From Ophioderma brevispina (lineage: Eukaryota; Echinodermata; Ophiuroidea; Amphilepidida; Ophiodermatidae), in assembly GCA_023653785.1 (NCBI GenBank), contig JAMKCH010084967.1, forward strand, positions 124,001 to 188,000: a stretch of DNA of 64,000 nt. Direction: 5' to 3'. Each line of letters begins with the position of its first letter. Position 1 is the first letter of the stretch. The notes beneath the pieces are model-generated. The model ran no database searches and was not told the origin of the DNA. It saw only the letters and a list, made by a program, of their open reading frames with translations. Positions 48,580-59,619 of the stretch are shown piece after piece. The position numbers and the translations under genes were made by a program.

Positions 48580-49803
48580 ATACGATCTTGTGGTTTGATG
48601 TATGAGCAAAGGCATGTCGTATAGACCACTGTATTGTAATCTTTGTCTGTTACAGATAGAAAATACAAAATTGTGAATTTTTACAGTACGACCAAATTTG
48701 CACATAAGACTAGGCCACATGTGCCATTACTTAGGCTAACATTTCAAGATTATTTATAAGACAGCATTCAAGCTTTGACTTACGTTTAGGGGACACGGGT
48801 GTGAAAAAAAAAAATATTAGGGTAAAAAAAGTCAAAACAAACACAGTCAAAATTCTTGATTCGTAAATGTTTCTAAGGGTTAAAACATCTATATTTTCAG
48901 ATTTTTGACACTTTTAAAACCCCCATATTTTCACTTATTTTGAGAAAAATTCATTTTTGTGGCCAATTTAGCCAAAAATGGCCGTTTCGGGGGTGACAAA
49001 AAAATTTACTTGCTTAATTTCCCTGGAGTGTATGAACATGAAAAACAACTAGTAGTGACATTTCTTTAGCCTAATCTTGTGACAGGGGTGACTTTGTAAT
49101 CTTCAAATAATTAAATGGGATCAATCTATTCTGTATTTTTGAGGTAACAGGGTTAGAAAGTCGGCCGTCAGGGTGACAATTGATTTGGGCAAAAATGCCA
49201 TTTTCGCACCATTTGTGATTGAAAAGGCCATAACCCCTCAATGGTATGAGCTATGGTGATGCTTTCTGTGTCTTTTGTTTCAGTATTTCATAGCTAAATA
49301 GTTATATAAGACTTGGACAAGTTGAATGTACTGAAAAAAAAAATAAGTAGTAATATGTTACCCCACCCCTAAACTTCCGGAGGGTGTGAAAAAAAATAAA
49401 AGGCCTTCGCAAAAAAAATAAGTCATTCAAAAATGGGAGGTCGAAGCTAAACAATATAAAATTGCTATAGCCAAGACCTCCCTCTAGGGCAAGTTATATT
49501 TTGTTAGCCTGAAAGTCCCAGTTTTTGAAGGACTGATTTTTTTTGCGGCCGCGATTCTGCTAAAATTGAGGACTTCGGGCAGAAAGCCCAGAAATATGCC
49601 TGTTTACAGTTGCGTTATTTCAGATTCCTTTCGACCACTAAAATTTCACTCTAGAAAATGGTATTTTAAGTAGGATATTTTCCCTTTAAGTTTCCACCAT
49701 TATGTCCACCAAATGTAAGTCAAAGCTTGAACGCTTTGTCATAAAAAATATCACTTTTTTAGGTAGGTCTGGGGGACGAGGTTGTGGATCACGAAATGCC
49801 CCT
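48580..49803. mobile_element. TTAA MITE family 2 copy, interrupted by another element
   Basis: The left part keeps tgagcaaa, tagaccactgt(a) and acaaaattgtgaattt as in 33540-33620. The right part ends with gttgtggatcacgaaatgcccct as at 33735-33756. A separate element (48767-49731) sits between them. The left end of family 2 is not identifiable and no TTAA follows on the right. Confidence 0.6.
48767..49731. mobile_element. TIR element (TTCAAGCTTTGACTTAC ends) nested in a family 2 MITE
   Basis: The left end ttcaagctttgacttacgtt and the right end aatgtaagtcaaagcttgaa are inverted copies, extended by a ggggaca/tgtcc match. The interior is AT-rich with poly-A runs and no transposase. No clear target duplication. 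Confidence 0.75.
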
Positions 49804-49984
49804 TTGCTTTATTATAGTAACAGTTGTAGGTTTGACGTCATCCCAATGAACACATTTTTGCTTTATATGCAATTCTTGTGAATAATTATATACACAACCA
49901 TTTAGTTCATGCATAATAATGAAGTAAAGTGTTTGGAAGTTGAATACATGCGTGTTGACGTTATATACTACCTATATGCCTATT

Positions 49985-50092
49985 GCTAAATCAGAAAATA
50001 AAAAAAAAAAAACATAAAAAATCAGATTTGGCATGTCTGTATCAAATTTAAAATATTTTAACTCTTTTGGGTAGATTACTGATAGTGTTTTT
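49985..50092. repeat. Remnant of TTAA MITE family 1
   Basis: Contains aaaatcagattt, gcatgtctgta and the right end gggtagattactgatagtgt, matching 33820-34127 and 34240-34552 with the middle deleted. Terminal TTAA motifs are lost. Confidence 0.65.
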
Positions 50093-50179
50093 TTCAGGAA
50101 ACTAAACTCAACACTTTTGAAATGCGTTAAACATGTAGGAATTTAAGCTTCAACATGCAAGTGTTTAACTGCTCACCTT

Positions 50180-50852
50180 GAGCGTGTTTGTACTGGGGCC
50201 GGTTACCGCGTCGGACACGGATCGATCCGTTATCCAGCTCAGTAGAAACAGCCCGACCCGCTATTTTAATGCAACACGGTACGGCAAAATCAAACCTGCT
50301 CTGAGAAGGTTTTTGCCGTGTTGCATACCGCTATTTCGCCAGTAGAAACAGCCGATAGCGGCATTTGCCGTGTTGGGCAGGAAATGATGCCAAGGCCACG
50401 CTGGTAATGCGACTTCCGCTGCATGCGTCGTTCAAATCATCTGCAGTAATACTGTTATTTTCATTTCAGAAGTGAATCAACATCAATTTATAATTCAAGA
50501 TGAACACATAGTAATTTATTTATTAACTTTATTTTTCACCTACCTGGTAGTAGATCCAGTGACAAAATGAAAATAACTCAATACTGTATGATAAATAACG
50601 CAAAGGGAATAGGCCTACACGTGCATGTAAAACACCTCAAGAGAAAGAAATGTATGGAAGTTATGGAACAGGGGGAAATATTGTGACCCCGGCCGGATCT
50701 CTTGAAAGCATGATAGCGGTAAGTGCAGTCGAGCATACCATATACCGGTATGTGCCTTCAATAGAAACAGCTCAGATAGCGGATTAAAACCGGGTCTGCA
50801 TTGCGGGTCAGCAAAAGCCGCGTTTTGCCATGTCGGCAGTAGAAACACGCTC
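50180..50852. mobile_element. TIR element with 3-bp CTT duplication and GTAGAAACA repeats
   Basis: Ends GAGCGTGTTTGTACTG and CAGTAGAAACACGCTC are inverted copies with one mismatch. CTT flanks both sides (50177-50179 and 50853-50855). The motif agtagaaacag recurs near 50239, 50341, 50761 and 50837, partly next to gatagcgg, like subterminal binding sites. GC content is above background. A 3-bp target would fit a Harbinger-type mover, but without a transposase this is only a suggestion. Confidence 0.75.
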
Positions 50853-51021
50853 CTTGTCTTAGTAGTGGGAAATCACAGATTTGATACATGCAGCAGTCAT
50901 GTGTGCATTTTGCATTGTTGTCATTGTTCGCGCTTGCATTTACTACTGCCAGCACCTGCGTGTCCACACTACTGACAAGGTGAAACAGAGTATTTAAACA
51001 CATGCTAAATGCCTCATTTAA

Positions 51022-51541
51022 AGCAATAATAGCACTTTTTTTGGAGAGCGCCCCCAATTTTTCCAAAATTTTAAGATTTTTTGCACAGTTGCATTGGTAA
51101 GTGCCTAGTATACCTGTGATAAAGTTTGAAAATGTCAATGTGTCGCAAAAGAGGAATTTTGTGATTAGCACAATTAATATCGGAGATCTTCGATAATAAT
51201 TCAATGACTGCTTGAAACTGCCTTCCAATATGAAATAGCTGGGATATTGTGCCATGTACGTGTCTACGCTCATCCATTAGTTGTTCCGTTGGTTAGGCAA
51301 GTCAAGTTAGAGGTCATTTTCGTGAGGTTGCACCATTTTATAATAGACGAACTGAAATTTGGCATTTCCAGCTCCGCCGTCAAATTACAATTTGGGATCT
51401 CGATTTTAATCATAAAATCCCTTCTTTTACAGCAAATATGCATTTGCAGGTGGAGTTTACTAGACAATTACCAACACAACTCTGCAAAAATCTCAAATTT
51501 TGAAAATTGGGGGCACTCTTCAAAAATGTGCTATTATTGCT
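51022..51541. mobile_element. TTAA-flanked MITE, family 3, copy 2 (inverted relative to copy 1)
   Basis: TTAA at 51018-51021 and 51542-51545. Ends AGCAATAATAGCAC and GTGCTATTATTGCT are inverted. The interior is colinear with 28178-28722 read on the other strand, including the segment that opens MDERRHVHG (51277 down to about 51071, minus). Confidence 0.87.
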
Positions 51542-51899
51542 TTAAATGCATCGCCGTCAGTGTAGTGAAGTCTTCCACAGAGGGAAGATGGATGTCAAAT
51601 GGAATAGTCCATTAAAAATCCACACCTTTGTGGGAAACTGATTAAGCGTTTGTGAGGGGAGTACATATTCCACATTGCATAACAGATTGGATAGCTCATT
51701 GAGAAGTCATTGACCACTTCCCAGGAATATATTAGCTCATTGAGCGCCAGCAAGGTTGGCAATTCGTGGTGTGTTCATTTGTGAAGATCAATTAAACACA
51801 TCCTAAATCATTACTTATCTGCATATATTTGCACAGAAAGCTTCTCTTGTTTAAAAAAATGATACACCTTTCACTTGTATTCTAATGCTGGTATTCTGA

Positions 51900-52107
51900 A
51901 AGGGAGTCTAACTTTAGTCCTGGGTTAGTCCTACTTGAGTGGACCTTTTCTTCCTTCCATCATACTCTAAAATGTGCTGTAAAAGGGTGAGAAAATTCCT
52001 CATGGATGGGCCGGAATGGCCCATCCATAAAGAATTTTCTCACCCATTCATGTAGGATTAACCCTGGTTTAAACCCAGAATAAAGTTAGACTCCCTTTCA
52101 GAATACC
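51900..52107. mobile_element. Palindromic MITE (GGTATT ends), copy 2
   Basis: Ends ggtattctgaaagggagtct and agactccctttcagaatacc are perfect inverted repeats. The inner arms gggtgagaaaattc...atggatgggcc and ggcccatccat...gaattttctcaccc are also complementary. Same family as 26119-26387. Confidence 0.9.
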
Positions 52108-52304
52108 AGCCTAAAAGTTTTAGACTAATTATAGGATTAGTATCCAACACCATTGCATTAGTATTATATCTATCAGCAATATCCTGGTATATTCCCATAA
52201 TATGAATTTTTTTTTTTTTTTTTTTTGAAAATTTTATCGAGTAGATCGCTAACACGTCAAACCCCTTTAAAAAATTATACACCTTTCACTTGTATTCTAA
52301 TGCT

Positions 52305-52523
52305 GGTATTCTGAAAGGGAGTCTAACTTTAGTCCTGGGTTAGTCCTACTTGAGTGGACCTTTTCTTCCTTCCATCATACTCTAAAATGTGCTGTAAAAG
52401 GGTGAGAAAATTCCTCATGGATGGGCCGGAATGGCCCATCCATAAAGAATTTTCTCACCCATTCATGTAGGATTAACCCTGGTTTAAACCCAGGTCTAAA
52501 GTTAGACTCCCTTTCAGAATACC
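52305..52523. mobile_element. Palindromic MITE (GGTATT ends), copy 3
   Basis: The unit 2 version of 51900-52107, with slightly longer complementary arms (tttagtcctggg pairs with cccaggtctaaa). It may be an assembly duplicate rather than an independent insertion, because of the T20 junction. Confidence 0.85.
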
Positions 52524-52623
52524 AGCCTAAAAGTTTTAGACTAATTATAGGATTAGTATCCAACACCATTGCATTAGTATTATATCTATCAGCAATATCC
52601 TGGTATATTCCCATAATATGAAA

Positions 52624-53324
52624 TAAACCATAAGGCAGCTAATTGTGGATACTGAAGTAATGTTACAATAAAAAATGACTTTATGCTTTAATCTGTTTTA
52701 TGGGGCTATATTGCATTATTATATTTCCTGTTATATTTTAACCAGGAAAAAGCAAAAGATGGAAAGTTAAAAGATGATTTTTTTTACTTGAAATTTCTTA
52801 ACATTTGGAGCACAAAGTTTTCAAAATAAAAGAAAAATAGAGGGGCATGAAAATTTGTAGTGTGATGTAATCCTTCAAAGAGCCCTATCGGGGCATGCAA
52901 GTGAAATTTGGTTGTAGCACAGAGTGTTTGTTTGTGTAATGTATTTTGCTAGCGAGACATCCAGACTGGAAAATCTACAAATACAATTTTGGAGCCTTCA
53001 TCCAAAGTTAAAAATAGTTTTTTGGTAATAAATCGATTGAAAAGGTGTGAAATATAATATCATAATATTTTTGAATGCAGTCTGTGTGAATCGCAATCAG
53101 CTGGCTGAAATATTAGTGAAATCCTTGTATAAATACTTTTTGGCATTTTTCCTGAGCTTTCATGAGAAATGTATTGCACCATGCTTGAAAAAGGTGGTAT
53201 AAATCTCCAAATGCATTTTTGAAGTTAAAAAATAAAAATGCCATTTGGATCATCAAGTATAAAAGAAAAGACCATGATAGATATATCAAGTAACATTCCT
53301 TAATATTGTTTCTCTCTGTCATAG
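52624..53324. other. Presumed intron upstream of the exon
   Basis: AT-rich with no element recognised. It ends in a good 3' splice site: the pyrimidine tract ttgtttctctctgtc followed by atag at 53321-53324. Confidence 0.6.
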
Positions 53325-53456
53325 CTTGACAATGAGCTTCGAACTCAACAAGCCAGGTATGGCGCCCTCAGTGACGAGAAATTACGACTGGAGCAAGATC
53401 TCGGAGCATCCAAATCGGCCCATCGTCATGCCGATGCACAGCTGGAAAAAATACAG
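53325..53456 (+). CDS. Internal exon of a coiled-coil protein (44 codons)
   Basis: The exon lies between a pyrimidine-rich acceptor ending at 53324 and a consensus donor gtaaga at 53457. It is 132 bases, exactly 44 codons, so both junctions are phase 0. The frame without stops begins LDNELRTQQARYGALSDEKL and ends QLEKIQ; it is rich in Glu, Gln, Lys, Arg, Leu and Ala with heptad-like spacing of hydrophobics, that is, parallel coiled coil. GC content is clearly higher than the surrounding introns, and codon use looks coding. The Leu-rich, Glu/Gln-rich content suits a long rod protein (centrosomal, ciliary, golgin or myosin-tail-like), but 44 residues do not identify the family. Neighbouring exons lie outside what I can recognise. 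Confidence 0.82.
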
Positions 53457-55395
53457 GTAAGAAACTGTTTAAAATGTGGAAATTCAGACAGATTGTGCTT
53501 CATAATTTGAGTTATTGAAATGATGAATCATTCTTACATTTGTGTTTTTACTTATTTGCTGATAGCGCTACCAGGGGGTTGACGACTTAGCGCCTGTCGT
53601 CTTTTGCTCCTTTACCCCTCAGTATGGCTATGGCAAAATACAAAAGTTAGTGCATACCAACGAAATTTATGGTCCCTCCTGTATTTATTAACCTCACGGT
53701 ATAGAGTTACGTGTTCACCGTTTGTAACCATGATAGTATTGAACTTCGCATTGCAAGACTCGGCTATATATAGCGCCCTCGATGGCACCAAGGCCCATCC
53801 CAGTTTAAGGGGTTCCTACACTGAATGTTTCACAATGTTAATTATTTTGTTTTTCAAAATGCGCCTATTTCAGTTATCTCAAGGTCGGAATTTGGTATGT
53901 TTCGTATCAAATTTAGTTCCTTTAGTTCTTTAGGTTTATTTAATCTATTTCTATGAATCAAGTTATATATTTTGCTACACCCTTGGAGTCTACACATTTG
54001 GGTCCCTTCAATGGAATCCCTTGGAAATAGTTTAGTTCCCTACAATTTGTTGTGTAAAAAAGAAACTTAATAACCGTATTTCTATATTAAAAGCAATTCA
54101 AGAAATTCACAGGCTGTCATAGAACACCAATTTTATGTTTTAAGTCCAAAGAGTCAACAAGTTATCGCCTATCCTGAGTTTGCCCCCCCCGGGACTTTCA
54201 GTGCTGGTGTCTCACCCCTTAAAATCTATCGCGAGTCGTTATAGCGCACCCCTGTAATCCAAGGCCTAGGGACCACTGTTCGTCCACAAGTGTCATCTCT
54301 TGTTTTATCCTCTGGCGCTACGTGCAGATGACGATTTCACAGCGCAACATGAAAAGGTGTTTGTTTTTTGTGCTCTGTATTGGGGAGAGAATAAATAAGA
54401 AACTTTTTGTTTAAAAATGACTTTAAAGGACTATAAGCAAGTTCCAGAACTTTGGTGGAGGTACAAGCTAGCACAAATGTCTGGAATGTGATGCTCACAC
54501 ACACACCATTACATCGTACATAAAAACACACACATACACCACAACACCACACACATCAGATTTGCCAAAAAAAAAAAATTGAGTAAAGAATGAAAAAAGT
54601 AATCTGCTACACCACCGCACCCATACACATTTGGCCCACATAAAGAACAAACAACACAGAGCATTGAACGCATGCATGCATACACACACTGATGACACAC
54701 ATACATACACCCACCACACACACACACAGATTGAGAAAAAAAATTGACAAAGAGCCGATAGATAGCTGTGTACCCTTATTATTTTACTTCATTTATAAAA
54801 TACATTGCCTCCTGAATATGTTAAAATAGATCTGTATAGCAGCTGACTTTTATGATCAGATAAAAAAATTGAGGTGAATTATTCGGAAGAACCAAGCACG
54901 ATTGCTGCAACCTGGAAGCATCAAACATGTCAGTGACCATTTTCAACAGGGGAAAAAAGATGGGAAGAGGAAAAAAAAGAAGAGAGAGGATTCTGACAAG
55001 ATTACGTGCCTTAAAACATGGACCGTATCTGTAACTAATAACGCCATTTCCGGCATCTGTCATAGATATTTGGGGGCGATGATATACCCCGACTGTCTAT
55101 CGCAGCGGTACGGATATGTCTCTAATTAGCCCTTAGTCTTAATTGAATCAAATTACGCAGCATTTTTTGTCTTCTGCCGCCTCATTTCACTAATGAACTG
55201 GGATGCTAAATTCAATTGTCATTTCGGGACCGGGCCGGATTTGAGGAACAACTTACCCTTGATGTTAATTGTTTTTTTTTTCCCTACATCTGGGGCGGTC
55301 TATTTTCGTTAACTGGTTGTATAGGTTTTCATGACTGAGTAATCTGCTGCAATCTTAAAAATACAGATGGCTGTTTGAAGAGTCCCTAGACCACT
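53457..55395. other. Presumed intron downstream of the exon
   Basis: Begins with the donor gtaagaa. It contains an AC-rich microsatellite region (54495-54730) and otherwise AT-rich unique sequence. Around 55130-55320 lies a less repetitive block with several ATTA/TAAT words; it could be conserved non-coding DNA. No next exon was found with a phase-0 start. Confidence 0.5.
54495..54730. repeat. AC-rich simple repeat cluster
   Basis: Several short (AC)n and (CAT/CA) tracts (54495-54555 and 54680-54730) separated by unique bases. The Cys/Val-rich minus-strand frames here are artefacts of the repeat. Confidence 0.85.
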
Positions 55396-55397
55396 TC

Positions 55398-55580
55398 TTA
55401 AAGAAAGATTCATGATAAAAAGAAAGATTCAAAGAAAACAAGAAGATCATTAGAAAAGAAAAGATTCAGAAAAAAAGAAAGATTCAAGAAAAAAAGAAAG
55501 ATTCAAGAAAAAAAAAGATTAAGAAAAAAGCAAGATTCAAGAAAAAAAGAAGATTCCAAGAAAAACAGAAAGATATTCAA
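55398..55580. repeat. Purine-rich ~18-bp tandem repeat
   Basis: About nine to ten units of aaaaaagaaagattcaag, with length variation in the A run. All purine on the + strand except the tt and c of gattc. Confidence 0.92.
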
Positions 55581-55917
55581 ATATTAACTCACACTACAAA
55601 CATCTCGTTTTTTGATTTTAAAAAACGCCAATTTGGATTCTAGATTGTCCATAATTCCATTTTGCAAGTAATAAATTCATTGCAGTTAGTTTCCCCATGC
55701 CATTACTCTACTACACACATAAGGGTTTAATCCACCTAGCACCTGTCGTACAACAATGCTTAATATGTCTATATAACACAACAAAACAATGGTAAATCCT
55801 GTATGTGAGTTGCGAAATGACTGCTACAGTACAGCTGATGAGTATTAATCCACGCTTGCACCTGTCATAGATATTTAAACAGTCTATAGAAAAAACAAAA
55901 GCAATGGTAAGTGAGTT

Positions 55918-56060
55918 ATAGTCGTGTCCACACGAGGCTGAACTGCCCGGAGTTTCAAAACTGGAGTGTCGATCGGGGGTTTTTGGCCGTGGTGGACACA
56001 TTCCGGAACTGTTTAAACTCCGGAGGTTTATCGAGGGTCAGTTGGGTTTTAGTCCCCCTA
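55918..56060. repeat. Fragment related to the 32271-32927 element
   Basis: Contains gtgtccacacgaggctgaac and ccggagttt, like the left end at 32277-32298, followed by a local inverted copy (aaactccgg near 56013). The rest of the element is not evident. Confidence 0.4.
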
Positions 56061-57320
56061 AAAACTATAGACTAACGGGCTACCATGACCCGCCCTGCAC
56101 CCCCCCCCCGTGGTATTTTTGGGAGACAACCATTTTTGTGAAGCTTATACCAAAAACAACATATTAAAAAAAAAAAAAAAAATCCCCACCCGGGGTTAAA
56201 CGGTGAGGGCGCTTTTCAAATGGCTGCCCAAAATGCAACCACGCCCCCTTTCGGAGCGAAGTACCAACATGCCTAACACACACAGAAACATCCAGGCACC
56301 TTGATTTTGTGGTACGCACAACAAGATGGCTATGGTCCTCCTTCTTTCCATTGATACCAACATGAGTACCAACTTGCATAGCATTACGGGTACGTCACAA
56401 GTGACGTCCATAAAGTTCGCCTATTAGCAAAATTTGTCAATTCCATAGACACAGCATAGGAAATAATTCAATTTTTCGGCCACAATGGTTAGGATATCCA
56501 ATTTTCATTTTTCATGCGTTTTTGGCTCTACTGAGGGAAAATGACTATTTTTATAAAACTGATAGCATTTTATTGCTAAATAAGTTTTTGAGTCGTTAAA
56601 ATTGCTAATATATCAATTTTCCACCCTATATCAGTAACACATGTATTTTTCATACTTTTTCCTCAACATATGACTCATAGTGACGTCATATGGGGATTTG
56701 GCACTTATTTTTATAGACCAGTGGAGAAGAAATTCTTAAGCTATCCTGTGGTACCAAATTACAGGAATCGATGTTCAGTAACGAAAATCACGTGGGGGGG
56801 GGGGGGGGGTGGGGGTCGAGATTTTGTTTACAAAAATGGCTCAGTAGACGAGGGCTAGTCAACGTGACAAGTATATCGAGGCCTTCCTAAGCCTTGGAAG
56901 ATCCACTGAAGTGCCAGAGTACTCGTATTAGAGATTTTTTGAGGATGCACGTCCAGAAAATCCAATTATCAAGCCCTGATTTGGTACCATGCAGAAATGT
57001 TGCATAGCCAGAAATTCCTCCACAGATAGAGTCATGGTTGGAAGTTAAATGATGTCGCACTAGATTCAAGTTGCCAGCAGGAGAGTTTGCATGCCACCAT
57101 AGGTTGTCTGCATAATATTAGATGAAGAATAATCTGATACAGAAGAAGAAATTAGAAGGACTCCAGAAGAGAAGGAGGAAAGTAGAGATCAATGTCTGAA
57201 TCAAGGAGTGCATTTAAGCTTGAATACCAAGGAAACAGCATTGCTTAAAAGATTGTCCAATTGAAACCATACAATGATTATAAATTGGAAATTCTTCTTA
57301 TTATATCCAAACACAAGTGG
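56061..57320. other. Non-coding stretch with poly-A and poly-G runs
   Basis: Includes a poly-A run near 56165-56181 and a run of 16 G at 56794-56809 followed by tggggg. Open frames on the minus strand at 56164-56411 overlap one another and show no domain. No splice-bounded exon was recognised. Confidence 0.45.
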
Positions 57321-57500
57321 TTCCTCAAATGTGATCTAGCCAATGGGTACAATGTCTGGCTGCTGCACTGAATTCGCAAGGTCCTTGTCTTGCATTGTTG
57401 CGACTAAACATTGGGCCGTTCATACCAAGAATTCTCAGTGTCCTGATCGGCTTCCAGGTAGACTCACTTCTCTGCAATTGAAAACCTTTGCTCGTCCGAG
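57300..57500 (-). pseudogene. Second LINE 3' end, minus strand, internally deleted
   Basis: Read on the minus strand it aligns with 28880-29085. Shared words include acaaggaccttgc, gaattcagtg(c/a)agcagcc, attgtaccca, the stop after the aspartate-histidine codons, and tgtttggatat(a/g)ataagaag in the 3' tail. The block coding the QT-x-x-H zinc-like motif is missing, so it is more damaged than the copy at 28.8 kb. Confidence 0.75.
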
Positions 57501-57543
57501 TTCGGATCTCCTCAGCTGAGACAAAAAAAAAAATAAGACCTGA

Positions 57544-58140
57544 CCGCACTCAGCCCCCACGATAACCCAGCCTCAGGCGGAATACGCTCCTAGGCTCAAT
57601 ACCATAGATACCCCTTGGTTTGACAGCACGTCTTTCCTTTCCACAATCCAACTCCCGCCAACCTCCTTAGAGACTTTTCAAGAGGACCAGACTGGCCAGA
57701 ATTACAGCAACATCTTACCTAATTGCGGTCAGCCGCCGCTGCCCTGTCCAACCCAAGGGTTGCCTCCATACCAGATACTTGGCAGCGATGCTCATGCATG
57801 CTACGCTACTGCATGTATAAGTTGTGCGCTGGAGCTGGCCGAAGACACCCCCGCGACAAGCCGCCGGAAGTCAGTCCAAGCTACGGTCAAGCTTCTCTGG
57901 GCGGGTGATCACCAGCCGCTTAGAAGGGGAACAGCGAAAGGACCGGTAGCCAAGAAGTTCAATGACATACTCCACATGAGCTCGACAGTGGCGAAGAAAA
58001 AACGGCGGCATAAAACGGAACTCAAGGCAAGCGGGCATCAGGGTATGGGGAAAAGCCCCTTGTGGGGTTCAGGGGGCAGATACCCCGTAAGCTCTGCTTT
58101 ACAACATGGTCTAGTCTTTCAGGAGAGGGGTTTTCCTTGA
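57544..58140 (+). other. GC-rich open stretch of ~198 codons, unrecognised
   Basis: This frame is open from just after a stop at 57541 to a stop at 58138-58140, in DNA near 50% GC amid a much more AT-rich window. The N-terminal half is rich in Pro, Thr, Ser and Gln. The C-terminal half is basic (a VAKKKRRHK cluster near codon 155). There is no in-frame ATG near the 5' end, and splice sites are not obvious. It could be a degraded retroelement ORF1/gag-like region (a LINE end is adjacent but on the opposite strand), a host exon, or chance. I do not recognise a domain. Confidence 0.35.
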
Positions 58141-59573
58141 CTTGAACTTGAACTCTGCTGAACTTGCGGGGTTCCAAGGAGCTGAGCCCCAGAAGATCTT
58201 GGGTTTTAACATGTTTCCATTTCGCCATCCATAGAGTCATCGGTTATCTCACAATCTGAAGCAGATGAAGTATAACTGCCCCTGTGCCGTGGTCCAGTTT
58301 GGGGCATGTGCCCCCTCCCCTGCCCCTCCCTAGCTAAACGCCACTGCTATTCCGATGGTGGTCCTTATAAGTGAAGTGCAGTCCAATTGACTCCTAAGTA
58401 AACATGACTATCATGGTGCTCCAGTGACGCCTGGCACGGCCCCGCAGACGGAAAGCATACACCTGTGCCCTGGATTACTGCGCGCTGGAAAGTGGTTCTA
58501 AGGCCCCTTGATCCTTCCCTTTTGACCTCTGCCTCCTTGTGCGCCAATTCCAAGGCTTCCTGCCACTCTCAGGCCGGTCGCTGGCACAGATGCCGAACAG
58601 GCGAGGCATGAGCACGCTCCACCCGGGCATTCCACCGCCTGAGCCAAATAGACCACAACCAAGCACCTGTGTGTTGAATTCTATTATTAATTTCTAACAC
58701 AACCTTATATGTGGACTCGTTTGTTTTGCGTCGTAACGCGTACACTCCTCCCTCATTGAAGCCTCGCAAGCAGGCATGTACGACTCTTGTTGCTCACTAG
58801 TAACCATCTGTCAACACATCAAGACTCAAGAAACATGTTTTGCGGATTCAAGGTGATCAGGATTAGTAGGCTGTTTGTGGTCTAGTGTAATAGGTAGCAG
58901 GAGAGGAAGGAGCACAAAGCAGAAAGATAAAAGAGGACAAAGGAAAAAAATGGAAAGGTGGGGGAGATCTGGAATAATAAGGAGTGAACTAAAAAGAGAG
59001 AGAGGGGCGGGGTTTGAAAAGAAAGCCTTAAAAAAAACGTAGAAGGAATAGAGCAAAAGAAAATGTGGGGTGGGGCTTGAACACGGTCCTAGACCATTTT
59101 TCAAAAGCGCCTCTCTATATATACACTAAACATGGCTAACTACTTCATTTTTAAGTGTTTACTTTTAACTCAAACCTAAGCCACAGTGCAGTGACAGTAT
59201 ATAATTAGGTTACACAAACCGGCATTGTGCCTTAAAGAGGCTAAGTTTGTAAATACACGGTGTTTTCCATTGATGTTGGTGCCATTTTGAAATAGACCCC
59301 TAGAGGCAGGTTAAGCCTATTCCAAAAGTTGGTTCAACAATTCCTTGGTGTGGTTTTTGTTTGCGGACTAAGTGACCACATAGTGCATGAATTTGATCAA
59401 AAATCAAGATAATATGTCAAAAAAGGGCATTCAGTTAATATGGTGGTCCGCCATTTTGCAAAAGCGCCCCTCACTCTTTAAAAAAACCCAGGATGGTGAG
59501 TTTTGTCAGACAACCTGATTTTGATAGCTATAATGTATAAGGTTTCCAACAAATATGGTCTCCAAAAATCCCC

Positions 59574-59575
<2 letters not shown>
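58141..59575. other. Mixed non-coding stretch
   Basis: 58260-58760 is also GC-richer, with overlapping minus-strand frames but no recognised motif. It may belong to the same unknown repeat as 57544-58140. 58895-59075 is purine-rich on the + strand. No gene is supported. Confidence 0.4.

Positions 59576-59605
<30 letters not shown>
59576..59605. repeat. Run of 30 G
   Basis: Uninterrupted poly-G between cccctt and tgcagg. Such runs are hard to sequence and assemble, so the length is uncertain. It could form G-quadruplex structure. Confidence 0.95.
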
Positions 59606-59606
<1 letters not shown>

Positions 59607-59619
59607 GCAGGGTTCGTTA

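Larger units (their letters stand above)
51853..52622. repeat. Tandem duplication of ~350 bp joined by T20
   Basis: The two units (51853-52206 and about 52263-52622) run from gatacacctttcacttg through a palindromic MITE to cccataatatgaa. Between them are exactly 20 T (52207-52226) and 36 bases of other sequence. Units are nearly identical; one visible difference is aacccagaataaag against aacccaggtctaaag. Confidence 0.92.

Noticed and set aside
54495..54727. Cys/Val-rich minus-strand frames
   Set aside because: They arise from AC simple repeats, with no splice or domain evidence.
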